Below, one piece after another: positions 8,172-15,162 of a stretch of DNA of 22,891 nt. Source of the DNA: CAZMOK01 sp964567785. Lineage in GTDB: Bacteria; Bacteroidota; Bacteroidia; Bacteroidales; JAGOPY01. The notes below the pieces were generated by a model. The model worked only from the letters and a program-made list of their open reading frames with translations, was not told the DNA's origin and searched no databases. Location: the NCBI GenBank assembly GCA_964567785.1, contig CAZMOK010000045.1, positions 1 to 22,891 on the forward strand, written 5' to 3'. The first letter of the stretch is position 1. The number at the start of each line of letters is the position of its first letter. The position numbers were made by a program, and so were the translations under genes.

Positions 8172-8999
8172 CTAAAGCTCAATATCCTTTAGCAAGTTTG
8201 CATCTAACCCATGCTCTATCCCATTCTCCTCGCAATAGCTTACCAGGTTCAGCGTATCCAGGTTCCCCACCAGCTCGTCATCGGCCATGGGGCAGCCACC
8301 GATGCCGCCGGTTACCGAGTCGAACCTTCGTACACCCGCTTTCCAGGCAGCATCCACTTTATGGTACCATTCACCGGGACGTGCATGAAGATGGATGCCG
8401 AATTCGGTTCCGGGAAAGACCCTGGTCAATTCTGAGTACACCTCGGTGATCCTTTCCGGGGTGACATCCCCCAGGATATCCGAAAGGGGGATGATCTTCA
8501 GTCCCAGCTCACCAAGATACCCGGCCCAATCCACCACCAAATTTACGCTCCATGGGTCACCGTAATGATTGCCGAAGGCCATGGTCTGGTACACGATGAG
8601 CTCTTTTTTCCCCTTGTCACAGATCTCGAGCAGGTCGTTCACCGTGCCTTTGGCCTTGTCAAAGTCTGAGTTGAGGTTTCTTGCCAGGAAGGTTTTGGAA
8701 ATGGAGAACGGGTACAGTATCCTGTCGACCACCTCAAAACCGGCCGCCTCTTCGCCCCCGCGCCGGTTCCCCACCAGCACCATGATCTTCGGTCCGCTTT
8801 GCGGAACATCCAGCCTTCTTAACACCTCGGCGGTATCTTTCATCTGAGGTATGGCCTTTTCAGACACAAAACTGCCCACCTCCACCGTGTCAAAACCTGC
8901 TTTCAGCAATTGGTTGATGTAGCCAACTTTCTGGTCAGTTGGGATGAAGTCAGGAAGTCCCTGGAGGCCATCGCGAGGGGTTTCAACGATCTTTATCAT
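8172..8999 (-). CDS. Hydroxymethylglutaryl-CoA lyase
   Basis: The product is 275 residues from the ATG at 8999 (MIKIVETPRDGLQ). A longer frame from 9041 would add 14 residues with no family resemblance. The strand-1 motif ETPRDGLQ carries the catalytic/metal Arg-Asp pair. HLHARPGEW supplies the two metal-binding His. The signature GGIGGCPM (near residue 230) contains the catalytic Cys. Known HMG-CoA lyases split HMG-CoA into acetyl-CoA and acetoacetate in leucine or ketone-body catabolism; the length and motifs fit well. A near-consensus -7 box TACCTTTC (minus strand, 9004-9011) lies only 4 bases from the ATG, so a very short or absent leader is possible. Four-helix-bundle unit 1 begins 49 bases upstream of the start. 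Confidence 0.88.
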   Translation of the reverse strand: MIKIVETPRDGLQGLPDFIPTDQKVGYINQLLKAGFDTVEVGSFVSEKAIPQMKDTAEVLRRLDVPQSGPKIMVLVGNRRGGEEAAGFEVVDRILYPFSISKTFLARNLNSDFDKAKGTVNDLLEICDKGKKELIVYQTMAFGNHYGDPWSVNLVVDWAGYLGELGLKIIPLSDILGDVTPERITEVYSELTRVFPGTEFGIHLHARPGEWYHKVDAAWKAGVRRFDSVTGGIGGCPMADDELVGNLDTLNLVSYCEENGIEHGLDANLLKDIEL

Positions 9000-9048
9000 G
9001 GACGAAAGGTAGTGAAAAGAAATGAGTTTAGGGATGAGCATCCAAGAA

Positions 9049-9080
9049 GCTGAGAGGAGGAGTAGCAGAGAGGCGGAGAG
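9049..9080 (+). repeat. Unit 1 left inverted-repeat arm
   Basis: The arm consists of degenerate octamers of the type TAGCGGAG / AGGCGGAG. It reads GCTGAGAGGAGGAGTAGC then AGAGAGGCGGAGAG. Further partial words of the same kind continue to about 9100 (GCTGAGTGGCGGAG). Confidence 0.88.
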
Positions 9081-9162
9081 GCTGAGTGGCGGAGAAGGAG
9101 AAAAAAATCTTTGAATAATGGGTCATTTTTGAGGTCTAAAATGATTAATCAAAAATTCAAAT

Positions 9163-9522
9163 ATGTATTTCAGGTTTGAAAAATTGATAATATGGAAGGA
9201 ATCTGTTAGGGTAAGCGACTATTTATTTGATTTATGCAAAAGAATCAGAGCAAGAAAAGACTTTTCGCTCGCTGACCAGTTGTATCGTGCCACCCTGAGC
9301 ATATCAAACAATATTGCTGAAGGCTCAGGTTCTGCTTCAGCAAAGGATTTTGCGAATTTCCTGAATATTTCGAGAAGGTCTATATTTGAGTGTGCAAATC
9401 TCCTGTACATCGCATTAAAGTACAATTACCTTCCAAAAGATGAATTCATTAAGTTGCGAAAAGAACTCTTATTATTAAGTAAGATGATATACTATTTCAG
9501 ACAAAGCTTACTTTCCAAATAA
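9163..9522 (+). CDS. Four-helix-bundle protein (S23 / 23S rRNA intervening-sequence family), unit 1
   Basis: The product is 119 residues, the usual length of this small all-helical family (TIGR02436-like), which includes proteins encoded in 23S rRNA intervening sequences and is related to the Avd accessory protein of diversity-generating retroelements. Diagnostic motifs are FRFEKLIIWKES at the start, FSLADQLYRATLSISNNIAEG in the middle (the conserved Asn-Ile-Ala-Glu-Gly turn), and NISRRSIFECANLLYIAL. The C-terminal helix ends MIYYFRQSLLSK. Over a 52-residue core it matches the unit 2 protein at 39 positions by eye. It is basic, consistent with nucleic-acid binding. The ATG at 9163 gives the conserved FRFE start. 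Its role outside rRNA is not established in any case I know. Confidence 0.88.
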   Translation: MYFRFEKLIIWKESVRVSDYLFDLCKRIRARKDFSLADQLYRATLSISNNIAEGSGSASAKDFANFLNISRRSIFECANLLYIALKYNYLPKDEFIKLRKELLLLSKMIYYFRQSLLSK

Positions 9523-9523
9523 T

Positions 9524-9555
9524 CACTCCGCCTCTCCGCTACTCCGCCTCTCCGC
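9524..9555 (+). repeat. Unit 1 right inverted-repeat arm
   Basis: Two copies of a 16-base unit built from octamers CTCCGCCT and CTCCGCTA. Its reverse complement matches 9049-9080 at 28 of 32 positions. It lies between the ORF stop (9520-9522) and the stop codon of the next gene (9555-9557 on the minus strand). Confidence 0.9.
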
Positions 9556-10397
9556 TATAAAACATCATCAAGGCGAAAACTATCCCCCAATTTGACACCT
9601 TTTTCCGTCATCTTCAGCGTGCAGCACTCATTGTACAGGTCATGCTCGAGGAAGAGGATGTAGTCGTTTTCAAGGGCCTCTTTGTAGAAGCGTTCTTTGT
9701 CTTTGAGGGTTTGCAGGGGGCGGGTGTCGTAGGCCATGATCCAGGGCATGGGGATGTGGGCGGTGGAGGGGAGCAGGTCGGCCATGAAGACGATGGTCTT
9801 GCCGTTGTATTTTATGTGAGGGATGACCTGGCCTTCGGTGTGGCCGTGGTAAAGTTTTGCGGTGATGTTGGGGAGGAATTCACCCTCCTCCTCGATCAGT
9901 TTCAGGTGGCCGCTCTCCTCGATGGGCAGGATATTCTCTTTCAGGAATGAAGCTTCCTCCCGGCGGTTGGGTTCGATGGCCCATTCGTACTGCTGCCGGC
10001 TGGTCCAGTAGGTTGCATTGGGGAAGGCCAGCTTGTAGCCCGTGCGGTCCTCATTGTAGATGATGCTTCCGCCGCAATGGTCGAAGTGGAGGTGTGTGAG
10101 GATCACATCGGTGATGTCTTCTGGGGTGAAACCAACATCTTTAAGGGAACCCTCCAGGGTGTCATCCCCATTCAGATGGTAGTGGCGCAGGAATTTCCAG
10201 TCCTGCTTGTCGCCGATGCCGTTGTCGATCAATATTTTCCGGTCGCCGTCAACCACCAGCAAACAGCGCATGGCCCAGTTGCAGAGGTTGTTTTCGTCTT
10301 CGGGGTAAGCTTTCGACCAGAGTGATTTGGGCACCACGCCAAACATGGCGCCGCCGTCGAGTTTGAGGTTGCCGGTTTCTATTTTGTAGAGTTTCAT
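9555..10397 (-). CDS. Metallo-beta-lactamase-fold hydrolase (lactonase-like)
   Basis: The product is 280 residues from the ATG at 10397 (MKLYKIETGN); the frame extends 12 residues further without similarity to the family and into the promoter box. The zinc motif HxHxDH is present as THLHFDHCGG (residues near 110-120), with a downstream His in LYHGHTEGQ, Asp in FMADLLP and His in FLEHDLY, which completes a two-metal site. The opening GGAMFGVVPKSLW and the order of ligands resemble N-acyl-homoserine lactonase-like and related hydrolases of this superfamily. The substrate cannot be read from sequence. Its stop codon is overlapped by one base by the unit 1 right arm. Confidence 0.85.
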   Translation of the reverse strand: MKLYKIETGNLKLDGGAMFGVVPKSLWSKAYPEDENNLCNWAMRCLLVVDGDRKILIDNGIGDKQDWKFLRHYHLNGDDTLEGSLKDVGFTPEDITDVILTHLHFDHCGGSIIYNEDRTGYKLAFPNATYWTSRQQYEWAIEPNRREEASFLKENILPIEESGHLKLIEEEGEFLPNITAKLYHGHTEGQVIPHIKYNGKTIVFMADLLPSTAHIPMPWIMAYDTRPLQTLKDKERFYKEALENDYILFLEHDLYNECCTLKMTEKGVKLGDSFRLDDVL

Positions 10398-10415
10398 TTT
10401 GTGATATTTGACAGG

Positions 10416-10423
10416 CAAAAGTA
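10416..10423 (-). promoter_or_regulatory. -7 box (TACTTTTG) for the metallo-hydrolase gene
   Basis: On the minus strand TACTTTTG is a perfect TAnnTTTG match, 18 bases before the ATG at 10397. It predicts a leader of about 14 bases. The region expected to hold the -33 element falls in the inverted repeat at 10434-10530, so this repeat may supply or disrupt promoter sequence. Confidence 0.45.
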
Positions 10424-10433
10424 ACACATACAT

Positions 10434-10530
10434 AACAGTGTTCAGTGCTCAGTGTTCAGTGTTGAGTTTCTAGTTTTTATGATAATTCAATTAGACAGTG
10501 AGCACTTGACACTAAAAACTAAGCACTGTT
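10434..10530. repeat. Gene-less short-word inverted repeat (heptamer NNCAGTG)
   Basis: The left arm is a tandem of heptamers TTCAGTG / CTCAGTG / TTCAGTG and the right arm contains the complementary words GCACTTGACACT and AAGCACTGTT. The outermost 7 bases (AACAGTG and CACTGTT) pair perfectly; over 34 positions 24 pair, and most of the rest are pyrimidine or purine transitions. The right arm covers the last residues and stop of the sugar kinase gene. It has the architecture of the four-helix-bundle units with no gene inside. Confidence 0.7.
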
Positions 10531-11625
10531 AAGCATAGACAGGGCATAGGCATACGCTCCGACGGAAACGGCTTCGGATGTGCCGAGGCGGGAAACACCA
10601 ACCCCTATGTAACGTGAGGGGTCGTAAAGCACTTTTTCTTTGCTGAAGGGGACATTGATGTAACTGCTTTCGTCCTTGAGGAACAGTTCCAGTTCGGTAG
10701 GGTCTTCCAGGTTCATGGCCCGTACTTCCATCCGGTCAAGGGAATTGCCCGAAAGGGTGGTGTAGGCCGAATTCATTTCATCAACCAGTTTCTGAAGGTA
10801 GAGGGGGTAGCTTTTGGAGAGCCCTCCCCCAAGCACCATCAGCCCGTCGAACAGGGTAAGGGCATTGGCCAGTGCATCGCCGGCAACGATGGCAAGTTCT
10901 TCATAAGCCAGTATGGCGGCCCTTTTATCCCCTTCCCTTTTGCCTTCGGCGATCTCAGCTATTTCCCTGGGGCCGGTGCAGGCATCAACGGCCGTGCCCG
11001 ATTCGCGGGCATAAACTCGTTTTATTGCACGGATACTGGTGGAGTCTTCAACGCTGGTATCGGGGTACAGCTTGTTCCTCATACGGTTTATTTCGCCTCC
11101 GGCGGAATTATCCCCGATATGTAGCTTTTCGTTGCTTACCATCCCGCCGCCAAAACCGGTCCCGAACGTGGCCCCGAACAGGTTCTTATACTGTTTGGGG
11201 TTATTGGCTTCTTTAAGCTTGCTGTTGATCTCAGGTAGGATGCCGCCGATGGCCTCTCCCAGGGTGAAGAGGTCGCCGTCGTTGTTGATATAGACCGGCA
11301 CGTTGAAATGGTTCTCCAGCATGGCTTTCAGTGGCACTCCGCCCCTGAAGTGGGGTAAATTTTCCAGGTCGCCGATGATGCCGTTGGGGTAGTCGGCCGG
11401 TCCGGGAAAGCAGAAACTGATGGCAACCGGGTTATCTGTCAGTTTGTTCCACGTGTTCTCAAACCCGCTGATGATCTTTTTCAGCACCTCTTCAAGGTTT
11501 GACCCCTTAGCTTTGAGGCGCATGGGCTGGAACATCTCTTTTCCGCCTTTTACGGCATTGAAGACAAGGTTGGTGCCCCCGGCATCGAGGGTGAGGACGA
11601 TTCGTTTATCGGAATGGAGGTGCAT
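10519..11625 (-). CDS. ROK-family sugar kinase (glucokinase-like)
   Basis: The product is 368 residues from the ATG at 11625 (MHLHSDKRIVLTLDAGGTN). An alternative start at 11652 would add 9 residues. The N-terminal phosphate motif LTLDAGGTNLVFNAV, the hinge segment FCFPGPADYPNG, the sugar/catalytic NNDGD, and the glycine-rich ATP loop ATFGTGFGGG are all in order. ROK proteins phosphorylate glucose or related hexoses and N-acetyl sugars with ATP in the cytoplasm. The usual ROK zinc motif (CxCGxxGC) is not visible. The final residues NSA and the stop are encoded within the short-word repeat at 10434-10530. A near-consensus box TATCTTTA (minus strand, 11630-11637) lies 4 bases from the ATG. Confidence 0.85.
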   Translation of the reverse strand: MHLHSDKRIVLTLDAGGTNLVFNAVKGGKEMFQPMRLKAKGSNLEEVLKKIISGFENTWNKLTDNPVAISFCFPGPADYPNGIIGDLENLPHFRGGVPLKAMLENHFNVPVYINNDGDLFTLGEAIGGILPEINSKLKEANNPKQYKNLFGATFGTGFGGGMVSNEKLHIGDNSAGGEINRMRNKLYPDTSVEDSTSIRAIKRVYARESGTAVDACTGPREIAEIAEGKREGDKRAAILAYEELAIVAGDALANALTLFDGLMVLGGGLSKSYPLYLQKLVDEMNSAYTTLSGNSLDRMEVRAMNLEDPTELELFLKDESSYINVPFSKEKVLYDPSRYIGVGVSRLGTSEAVSVGAYAYALSMLNSA

Positions 11626-11688
11626 GGGGTAAAGATAGTAACTTGCTGCCAAATCACGGCTTCCGGGAGTGATATTTTTAGATCGATA

Positions 11689-11730
11689 GCATGGGAGCGC
11701 GGTAGCTCGGGAGCATGGGAGCTCGGGAGC
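11689..11730 (-). repeat. Unit 2 left inverted-repeat arm
   Basis: Tandem degenerate octamers GCATGGGA / GCGCGGTA / GCTCGGGA, about five copies. Bases 11689-11720 pair with the right arm. The stretch 11696-11714 recurs exactly, on the other strand, in the repeat mosaic at 7896-7914. Confidence 0.88.
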
Positions 11731-11743
11731 ATGGTTATTTCAG

Positions 11744-12118
11744 TCAACAGTTTAATAATGACTTACGGAAATAAAACAGCATTTTACTCAATTCAAAGAG
11801 TTTTACTTTTAGTCCAAGCATGTCTTCTTCATTCAACAGTTTCAGATTTAGAGCTATATACATAATGTTCACGCATTCATATACAGAGCGCCTTGAGATG
11901 TTTATAAAATTGGAGAAATCCTTTTTTGAAGTTGATCCCGAACCTTCTGCTATATTGTTAGTAATACTCAGGGTAGCTCTGAACAACTGATCTGATAATG
12001 CAAATTGCCTGTGCTTCTTAAAGGTATCACAATGAATAAATAGAGATTTGCTGATTTGGATTGCTTTGATCCATATTTCCATTGTTTCGAACCGAAATTC
12101 CACTTTTTCCATAGGCAT
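11744..12118 (-). CDS. Four-helix-bundle protein (S23 / intervening-sequence family), unit 2
   Basis: The product is 124 residues. It has the same blocks as the unit 1 protein: FRFETMEIWIKA, FALSDQLFRATLSITNNIAEG, NISRRSVYECVNIMYIAL, and a C-terminal FRKSLLNC. It is much closer to unit 1 than to unit 3. The start ATG at 12118 is chosen over the in-frame ATG at 12112 because the same spaced leader, ending CCGATYAATG, precedes the ATG of unit 3. A perfect 8-bp hairpin stem (TTAATCGG / CCGATTAA, loop CAAACA on the plus strand) sits directly at the start codon and could mask it. The gene points the same way as polA upstream and could be reached by read-through. Confidence 0.87.
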   Translation of the reverse strand: MPMEKVEFRFETMEIWIKAIQISKSLFIHCDTFKKHRQFALSDQLFRATLSITNNIAEGSGSTSKKDFSNFINISRRSVYECVNIMYIALNLKLLNEEDMLGLKVKLFELSKMLFYFRKSLLNC

Positions 12119-12178
12119 TAATCGGCAAACACCGATTAAATACCTCTTAAAAAGGTCATTTTTTTCAACAAAAACCTG
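12116..12178 (-). promoter_or_regulatory. Conserved leader of unit 2 with start-codon hairpin
   Basis: Read in coding orientation it contains GAAAAAA, 14 bases later AGGTATTT, 12 bases later CCGATTAATG, where ATG is the start codon. Unit 3 has the same three blocks with spacings of 13 and 12. Bases 12118-12139 form a hairpin with an 8-bp perfect stem around the start. Confidence 0.65.
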
Positions 12179-12210
12179 CCCCGCGCTCCCGAGCTCCCGC
12201 GCTCCCCCGC
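12179..12210 (-). repeat. Unit 2 right inverted-repeat arm
   Basis: Octamers GCGCTCCC and GAGCTCCC in tandem. Its reverse complement pairs with 11689-11720 at 26 of 32 positions. It ends 4 bases before the polA stop codon at 12215-12217. Confidence 0.9.
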
Positions 12211-12214
12211 TCCG

Positions 12215-14989
12215 TCAGTGTGCTTCCAGCCAGTTTGTTCCGGTATTCATCTCCACAACCACCGGAACCTTAAGAGGCAGCGCGGTCTTCATCTTGTCCT
12301 CAATGATCGGCTGGATGATCTCCAGCTCACTTTTGTGGGCATCGAAAACGAGTTCATCATGCACCTGCAGGATCATCTTGCTTTGCACGTCTTTCTTTTT
12401 AAATTCGTTGAAGATGCTGATCATGGCGATCTTGATCATATCGGCCGAAGAGCCCTGGATGGGCGCGTTGATCGCATTTCGCTCTGCGAACCCTCTTACA
12501 GTGTTGTTGCTGGAATTGATATCACGCAGGTACCTTCTGCGGCCCATAAGGGTTTCAACATAACCATGTTCTTTGGCAAACGCGATGGTTTCGTCCATGT
12601 AGGCCTTGATGCCCGGGTATTTCTCAAAATAGGAATTGATGATGTCGGCTGCTTCCCTCCTGGGGATGTTCAGCCTCTCTGAAAGGCCGAAGGCTGAAAT
12701 GCCATAAACGATGCCGAAGTTGACGGTCTTGGCATTGCGGCGCATCTCCTTCGAGACCTGGTCGAGTTCCACGCCATAGACCCTGGAAGCAGTTGCCGTG
12801 TGAATGTCGAGGCCTTTGTTGAATGCTTCCACCATGGCCTCATCCCCGCTGATGGAGGCGATGATCCTCAGCTCGATCTGCGAATAATCGGCAGCCAGCA
12901 TGGTGTATTCCTCATTTCTCGGTACAAAGGCCTTTCTTATCTCACGGCCCCGGTCGGTTCGGATGGGAATGTTCTGCAGGTTGGGATTGTTCGAACTCAG
13001 CCTGCCGGTGGCGGCGACAGCCTGGTTGTATGAAGTGTGTATTCGGTTATCCCTGGGGCTGATCATGTTAGGGAGGGTATCCACATAGGTCGATTTCAGC
13101 TTCGTGAGCGACCGGTAATCGAGTATCAGCGGGATGATCTCATGCTTGTTCGAAAGCCGGGTCAGGATGTCTTCGCTGGTGGAGAACTGTTTTGTTTTGG
13201 TCAGGGCCGGTTTGTCAGTTACCTTAAGCCTTACGTACAATATCTCGCCCAATTGTTTTGGGGAGGCGATGTTGAATTCCTGTCCGGCCAGCTCAAAGAT
13301 CTTTTTCTCAACTTCCCTGATGTCTTTTTCAAGCTTTGCCGAGTAATCCCTGAGGGCAGCCACATCCAGCTTCACCCCTTCCTGTTCCATATCGGCCAGC
13401 ACCTGCACAAGCGGGATTTCAATATCATCAAATAGCTTCCTTACCGTGCCTTTACCGAGTTTTTCATCGAAGATCTCTTTTAGCTGGAGCGTGATATCGG
13501 CATCTTCACAGGCATAATCTGAGATCGTTTTCGGGTCGATGCTGCGCATGCTGGCCTGCTTTTTCCCTTTCTTCCCTATGAGCGACTCGATGGAAACCGG
13601 TTTGTAGTTCAGGTAGGTTTCGGCCAGGTAGTCCATGTTATGCCGCAGGTCAGGCTCGAGGAGATAATGAGCCAGCATGGTATCGAACAGCCTGCCCCTC
13701 ACCTCGATATCGTACCATTTCAGCACCGACATGTCGAACTTCAGGTTCTGACCCGTTTTCCCGATCTTTTCATCAGCGAAGACAGGCTTGAATTTCTGTA
13801 CAATTTGCAAACAATCATCGTAATTTTCGGGCAGGTGCAGGAACCAGGCCTCTCCCGGTTCAATGGCAAAGGCGATCCCTACCAGTTCAGAATTGTTGGG
13901 GTCGAGCCCTGTTGTTTCGGTATCGAAACAGAATTCCTTTGAATTCTCAAGGGTCCTGATGAGCTTTTCAATTTCTTCTTCTTTTTCAACCAGGTGGTAT
14001 TTGTGCCTGACTGAAGAGAGGGTTTTCACTTCCTGTCCGATCTCTTCTTCCAGTTCACTGAAAAGGTCTTTGGGGGATATGTCGGAGCCCTCCCTGCCTT
14101 TTTCGGCAAAAAGTTCTGTGAACACCCTTTTGGCGTAGGTCCTGAACTCAAGCTCCACGAAAAGTTCTTTGAGCGCTTCCTGGTCGGGTTCCGACCAGGT
14201 GAGTTTTTCCTCATCAAATTCAACCGGAACATCCAGCATGATGGTGGCAAGTTGTTTTGAAAGTATCCCTTGTTCAGCAAAATTTTCAACATTCTCTTTT
14301 TGCTTGCCTTTCAGCTTGTCGGTGTTTTCAAGCAGGTTTTCAAGTGAATCGAATTCTTTTATCAGTTTGGTGGCAGTTTTTTCGCCTATGCCTGGAATTC
14401 CTGGTATGTTATCCGAAGCATCTCCCCACAGGCCCAGGATATCGATCACCTGTTCGGGCCTTTTCAATCCATACTTAACGCAGATCTCTTTCTCCCCGAG
14501 GATCTGTGCCTTGTTTCCCATGTAGGGTGGTTTGTACATGAATATTTTATCAGAGACGAGCTGTCCGAAATCCTTGTCGGGCGTGACCATGTAAGTGGTA
14601 TAGCCCTCATTTTCAGCTTTTTTTGCAAGCGTACCGATGATGTCATCAGCTTCGTAGCCGTCCACTTCAAGGATGGGGATGTTGAACCCTTCAAGGAGTT
14701 TTCTGATGTATGGCAGTGCGTTTGCGATATCTTCGGGCATTTCCTGGCGGTTGGCTTTGTAGTCGGTGAAATCGCCTACGCGGAGGGTGGGGGCGAAGGA
14801 GTCGAACGCCACACCGATGTGGGACGGGTTTTCGTTTTTTAGTATGTCGTAGAGGCTGTTGGCAAAGCCGAGTATGGCGGAGGTGTTCAATCCTTTAGAA
14901 TTGACCCTGGGGTTTTTATTGAGGGCGAAATAGGCCCGGTAGATGAGGGCCATGGCGTCGAGGAGGTAGAGGGTTTTATTGTTGGGCAT
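12215..14989 (-). CDS. polA: DNA polymerase I
   Basis: The product is 924 residues, a normal length for this enzyme, with all three activities intact by motif. The 5'-3' exonuclease occupies about residues 1-290, with metal-binding runs such as AFDSF, DGYEADDIIG, TPDKDFGQLV and LWGDASDNIPG. The 3'-5' proofreading domain begins near 350: FDTETTGL (Exo I), GQNLKFDMS (Exo II) and YACEDAD (Exo III) all retain their acidic residues. The polymerase domain has motif A AADYSQIELR (about 698), motif B RRNAKTVNFGIVYG and motif C QVHDELVF (about 877). It acts in Okazaki fragment processing and repair synthesis. The gene diverges from the PhoH gene and ends next to four-helix-bundle unit 2. Confidence 0.98.
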   Translation of the reverse strand: MPNNKTLYLLDAMALIYRAYFALNKNPRVNSKGLNTSAILGFANSLYDILKNENPSHIGVAFDSFAPTLRVGDFTDYKANRQEMPEDIANALPYIRKLLEGFNIPILEVDGYEADDIIGTLAKKAENEGYTTYMVTPDKDFGQLVSDKIFMYKPPYMGNKAQILGEKEICVKYGLKRPEQVIDILGLWGDASDNIPGIPGIGEKTATKLIKEFDSLENLLENTDKLKGKQKENVENFAEQGILSKQLATIMLDVPVEFDEEKLTWSEPDQEALKELFVELEFRTYAKRVFTELFAEKGREGSDISPKDLFSELEEEIGQEVKTLSSVRHKYHLVEKEEEIEKLIRTLENSKEFCFDTETTGLDPNNSELVGIAFAIEPGEAWFLHLPENYDDCLQIVQKFKPVFADEKIGKTGQNLKFDMSVLKWYDIEVRGRLFDTMLAHYLLEPDLRHNMDYLAETYLNYKPVSIESLIGKKGKKQASMRSIDPKTISDYACEDADITLQLKEIFDEKLGKGTVRKLFDDIEIPLVQVLADMEQEGVKLDVAALRDYSAKLEKDIREVEKKIFELAGQEFNIASPKQLGEILYVRLKVTDKPALTKTKQFSTSEDILTRLSNKHEIIPLILDYRSLTKLKSTYVDTLPNMISPRDNRIHTSYNQAVAATGRLSSNNPNLQNIPIRTDRGREIRKAFVPRNEEYTMLAADYSQIELRIIASISGDEAMVEAFNKGLDIHTATASRVYGVELDQVSKEMRRNAKTVNFGIVYGISAFGLSERLNIPRREAADIINSYFEKYPGIKAYMDETIAFAKEHGYVETLMGRRRYLRDINSSNNTVRGFAERNAINAPIQGSSADMIKIAMISIFNEFKKKDVQSKMILQVHDELVFDAHKSELEIIQPIIEDKMKTALPLKVPVVVEMNTGTNWLEAH

Positions 14990-15003
14990 GGTATGTTTTT
15001 AGG

Positions 15004-15011
15004 CAAAGATA
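15004..15011 (-). promoter_or_regulatory. -7 box (TATCTTTG) for polA
   Basis: TATCTTTG on the minus strand is a perfect TAnnTTTG match, 14 bases before the polA ATG at 14989. The predicted leader is about 10 bases. No clear -33 TTG is visible at the expected distance. Confidence 0.45.
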
Positions 15012-15039
15012 ACTGTTTAGTTTAGTTCGGAGCGGGCAC

Positions 15040-15086
15040 GCCTTGCGGCAGGGTTGCCAACCCTATAAGGTTAGCAACCCTAAGGC
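15040..15086. repeat. Bulged hairpin between polA and phoH
   Basis: GGGTTGCCAACC (15051-15062) and GGTTAGCAACCC (15069-15080) pair at 11 of 12 positions around the loop CTATAA. An outer GCCTT (15040-15044) pairs with AAGGC (15082-15086). It lies in the shared upstream region of two divergent genes, so a terminator role is unlikely. It may be another member of the short-word repeat families. Confidence 0.7.
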
Positions 15087-15116
15087 ATTTATCGGCGAAC
15101 TATCAAAAAATACCTA

Positions 15117-15124
15117 TACTTTTG
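15117..15124 (+). promoter_or_regulatory. -7 box (TACTTTTG) for the PIN-PhoH gene
   Basis: A perfect TAnnTTTG match 38 bases before the ATG at 15163. It argues against the upstream in-frame start at 15043, which would place this promoter and the hairpin inside the coding region. Confidence 0.5.
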
Positions 15125-15162
15125 TAAAAAAATTTTCACCCCATCTAAATCAACTGATCAGA

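Larger units (their letters stand above)
9049..9555 (+). mobile_element. Putative four-helix-bundle element, unit 1 (inverted-repeat-bounded)
   Basis: Inverted arms at 9049-9080 and 9524-9555 match at 28 of 32 positions and enclose a leader and one four-helix-bundle ORF (9163-9522). The right arm starts 2 bases after the ORF stop and its last base overlaps the stop codon of the neighbouring hydrolase gene. The unit is visibly more AT-rich inside than its neighbours and its gene runs against both of them. No transposase is present. Calling it mobile is inference, based on the repeated architecture at three loci. Confidence 0.55.
11689..12210 (-). mobile_element. Putative four-helix-bundle element, unit 2 (inverted-repeat-bounded)
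   Basis: Arms at 11689-11720 and 12179-12210 match in inverted orientation at 26 of 32 positions. They enclose one four-helix-bundle ORF and its leader. The unit fills the whole space between the sugar kinase start region and the polA stop, which is 5 bases from the right arm. The interior is AT-rich while the arms are very GC-rich. Mobility is inferred only. Confidence 0.55.

Noticed and set aside
9163..9522. Avd protein of a diversity-generating retroelement
   Set aside because: The fold family is related, but no reverse transcriptase or template/variable repeat pair is visible in the window.
9049..9555. Classical insertion sequence or 23S rRNA intervening sequence
   Set aside because: There is no transposase and no flanking rRNA; only the end pairing and the ORF family resemble an intervening sequence. 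No convincing target-site duplication could be seen.
15043..15162. Extended N-terminus for the PIN-PhoH protein
   Set aside because: It would translate through a perfect -7 box and a hairpin, and the extra residues do not resemble the family, which starts just before FILDTSVIL.
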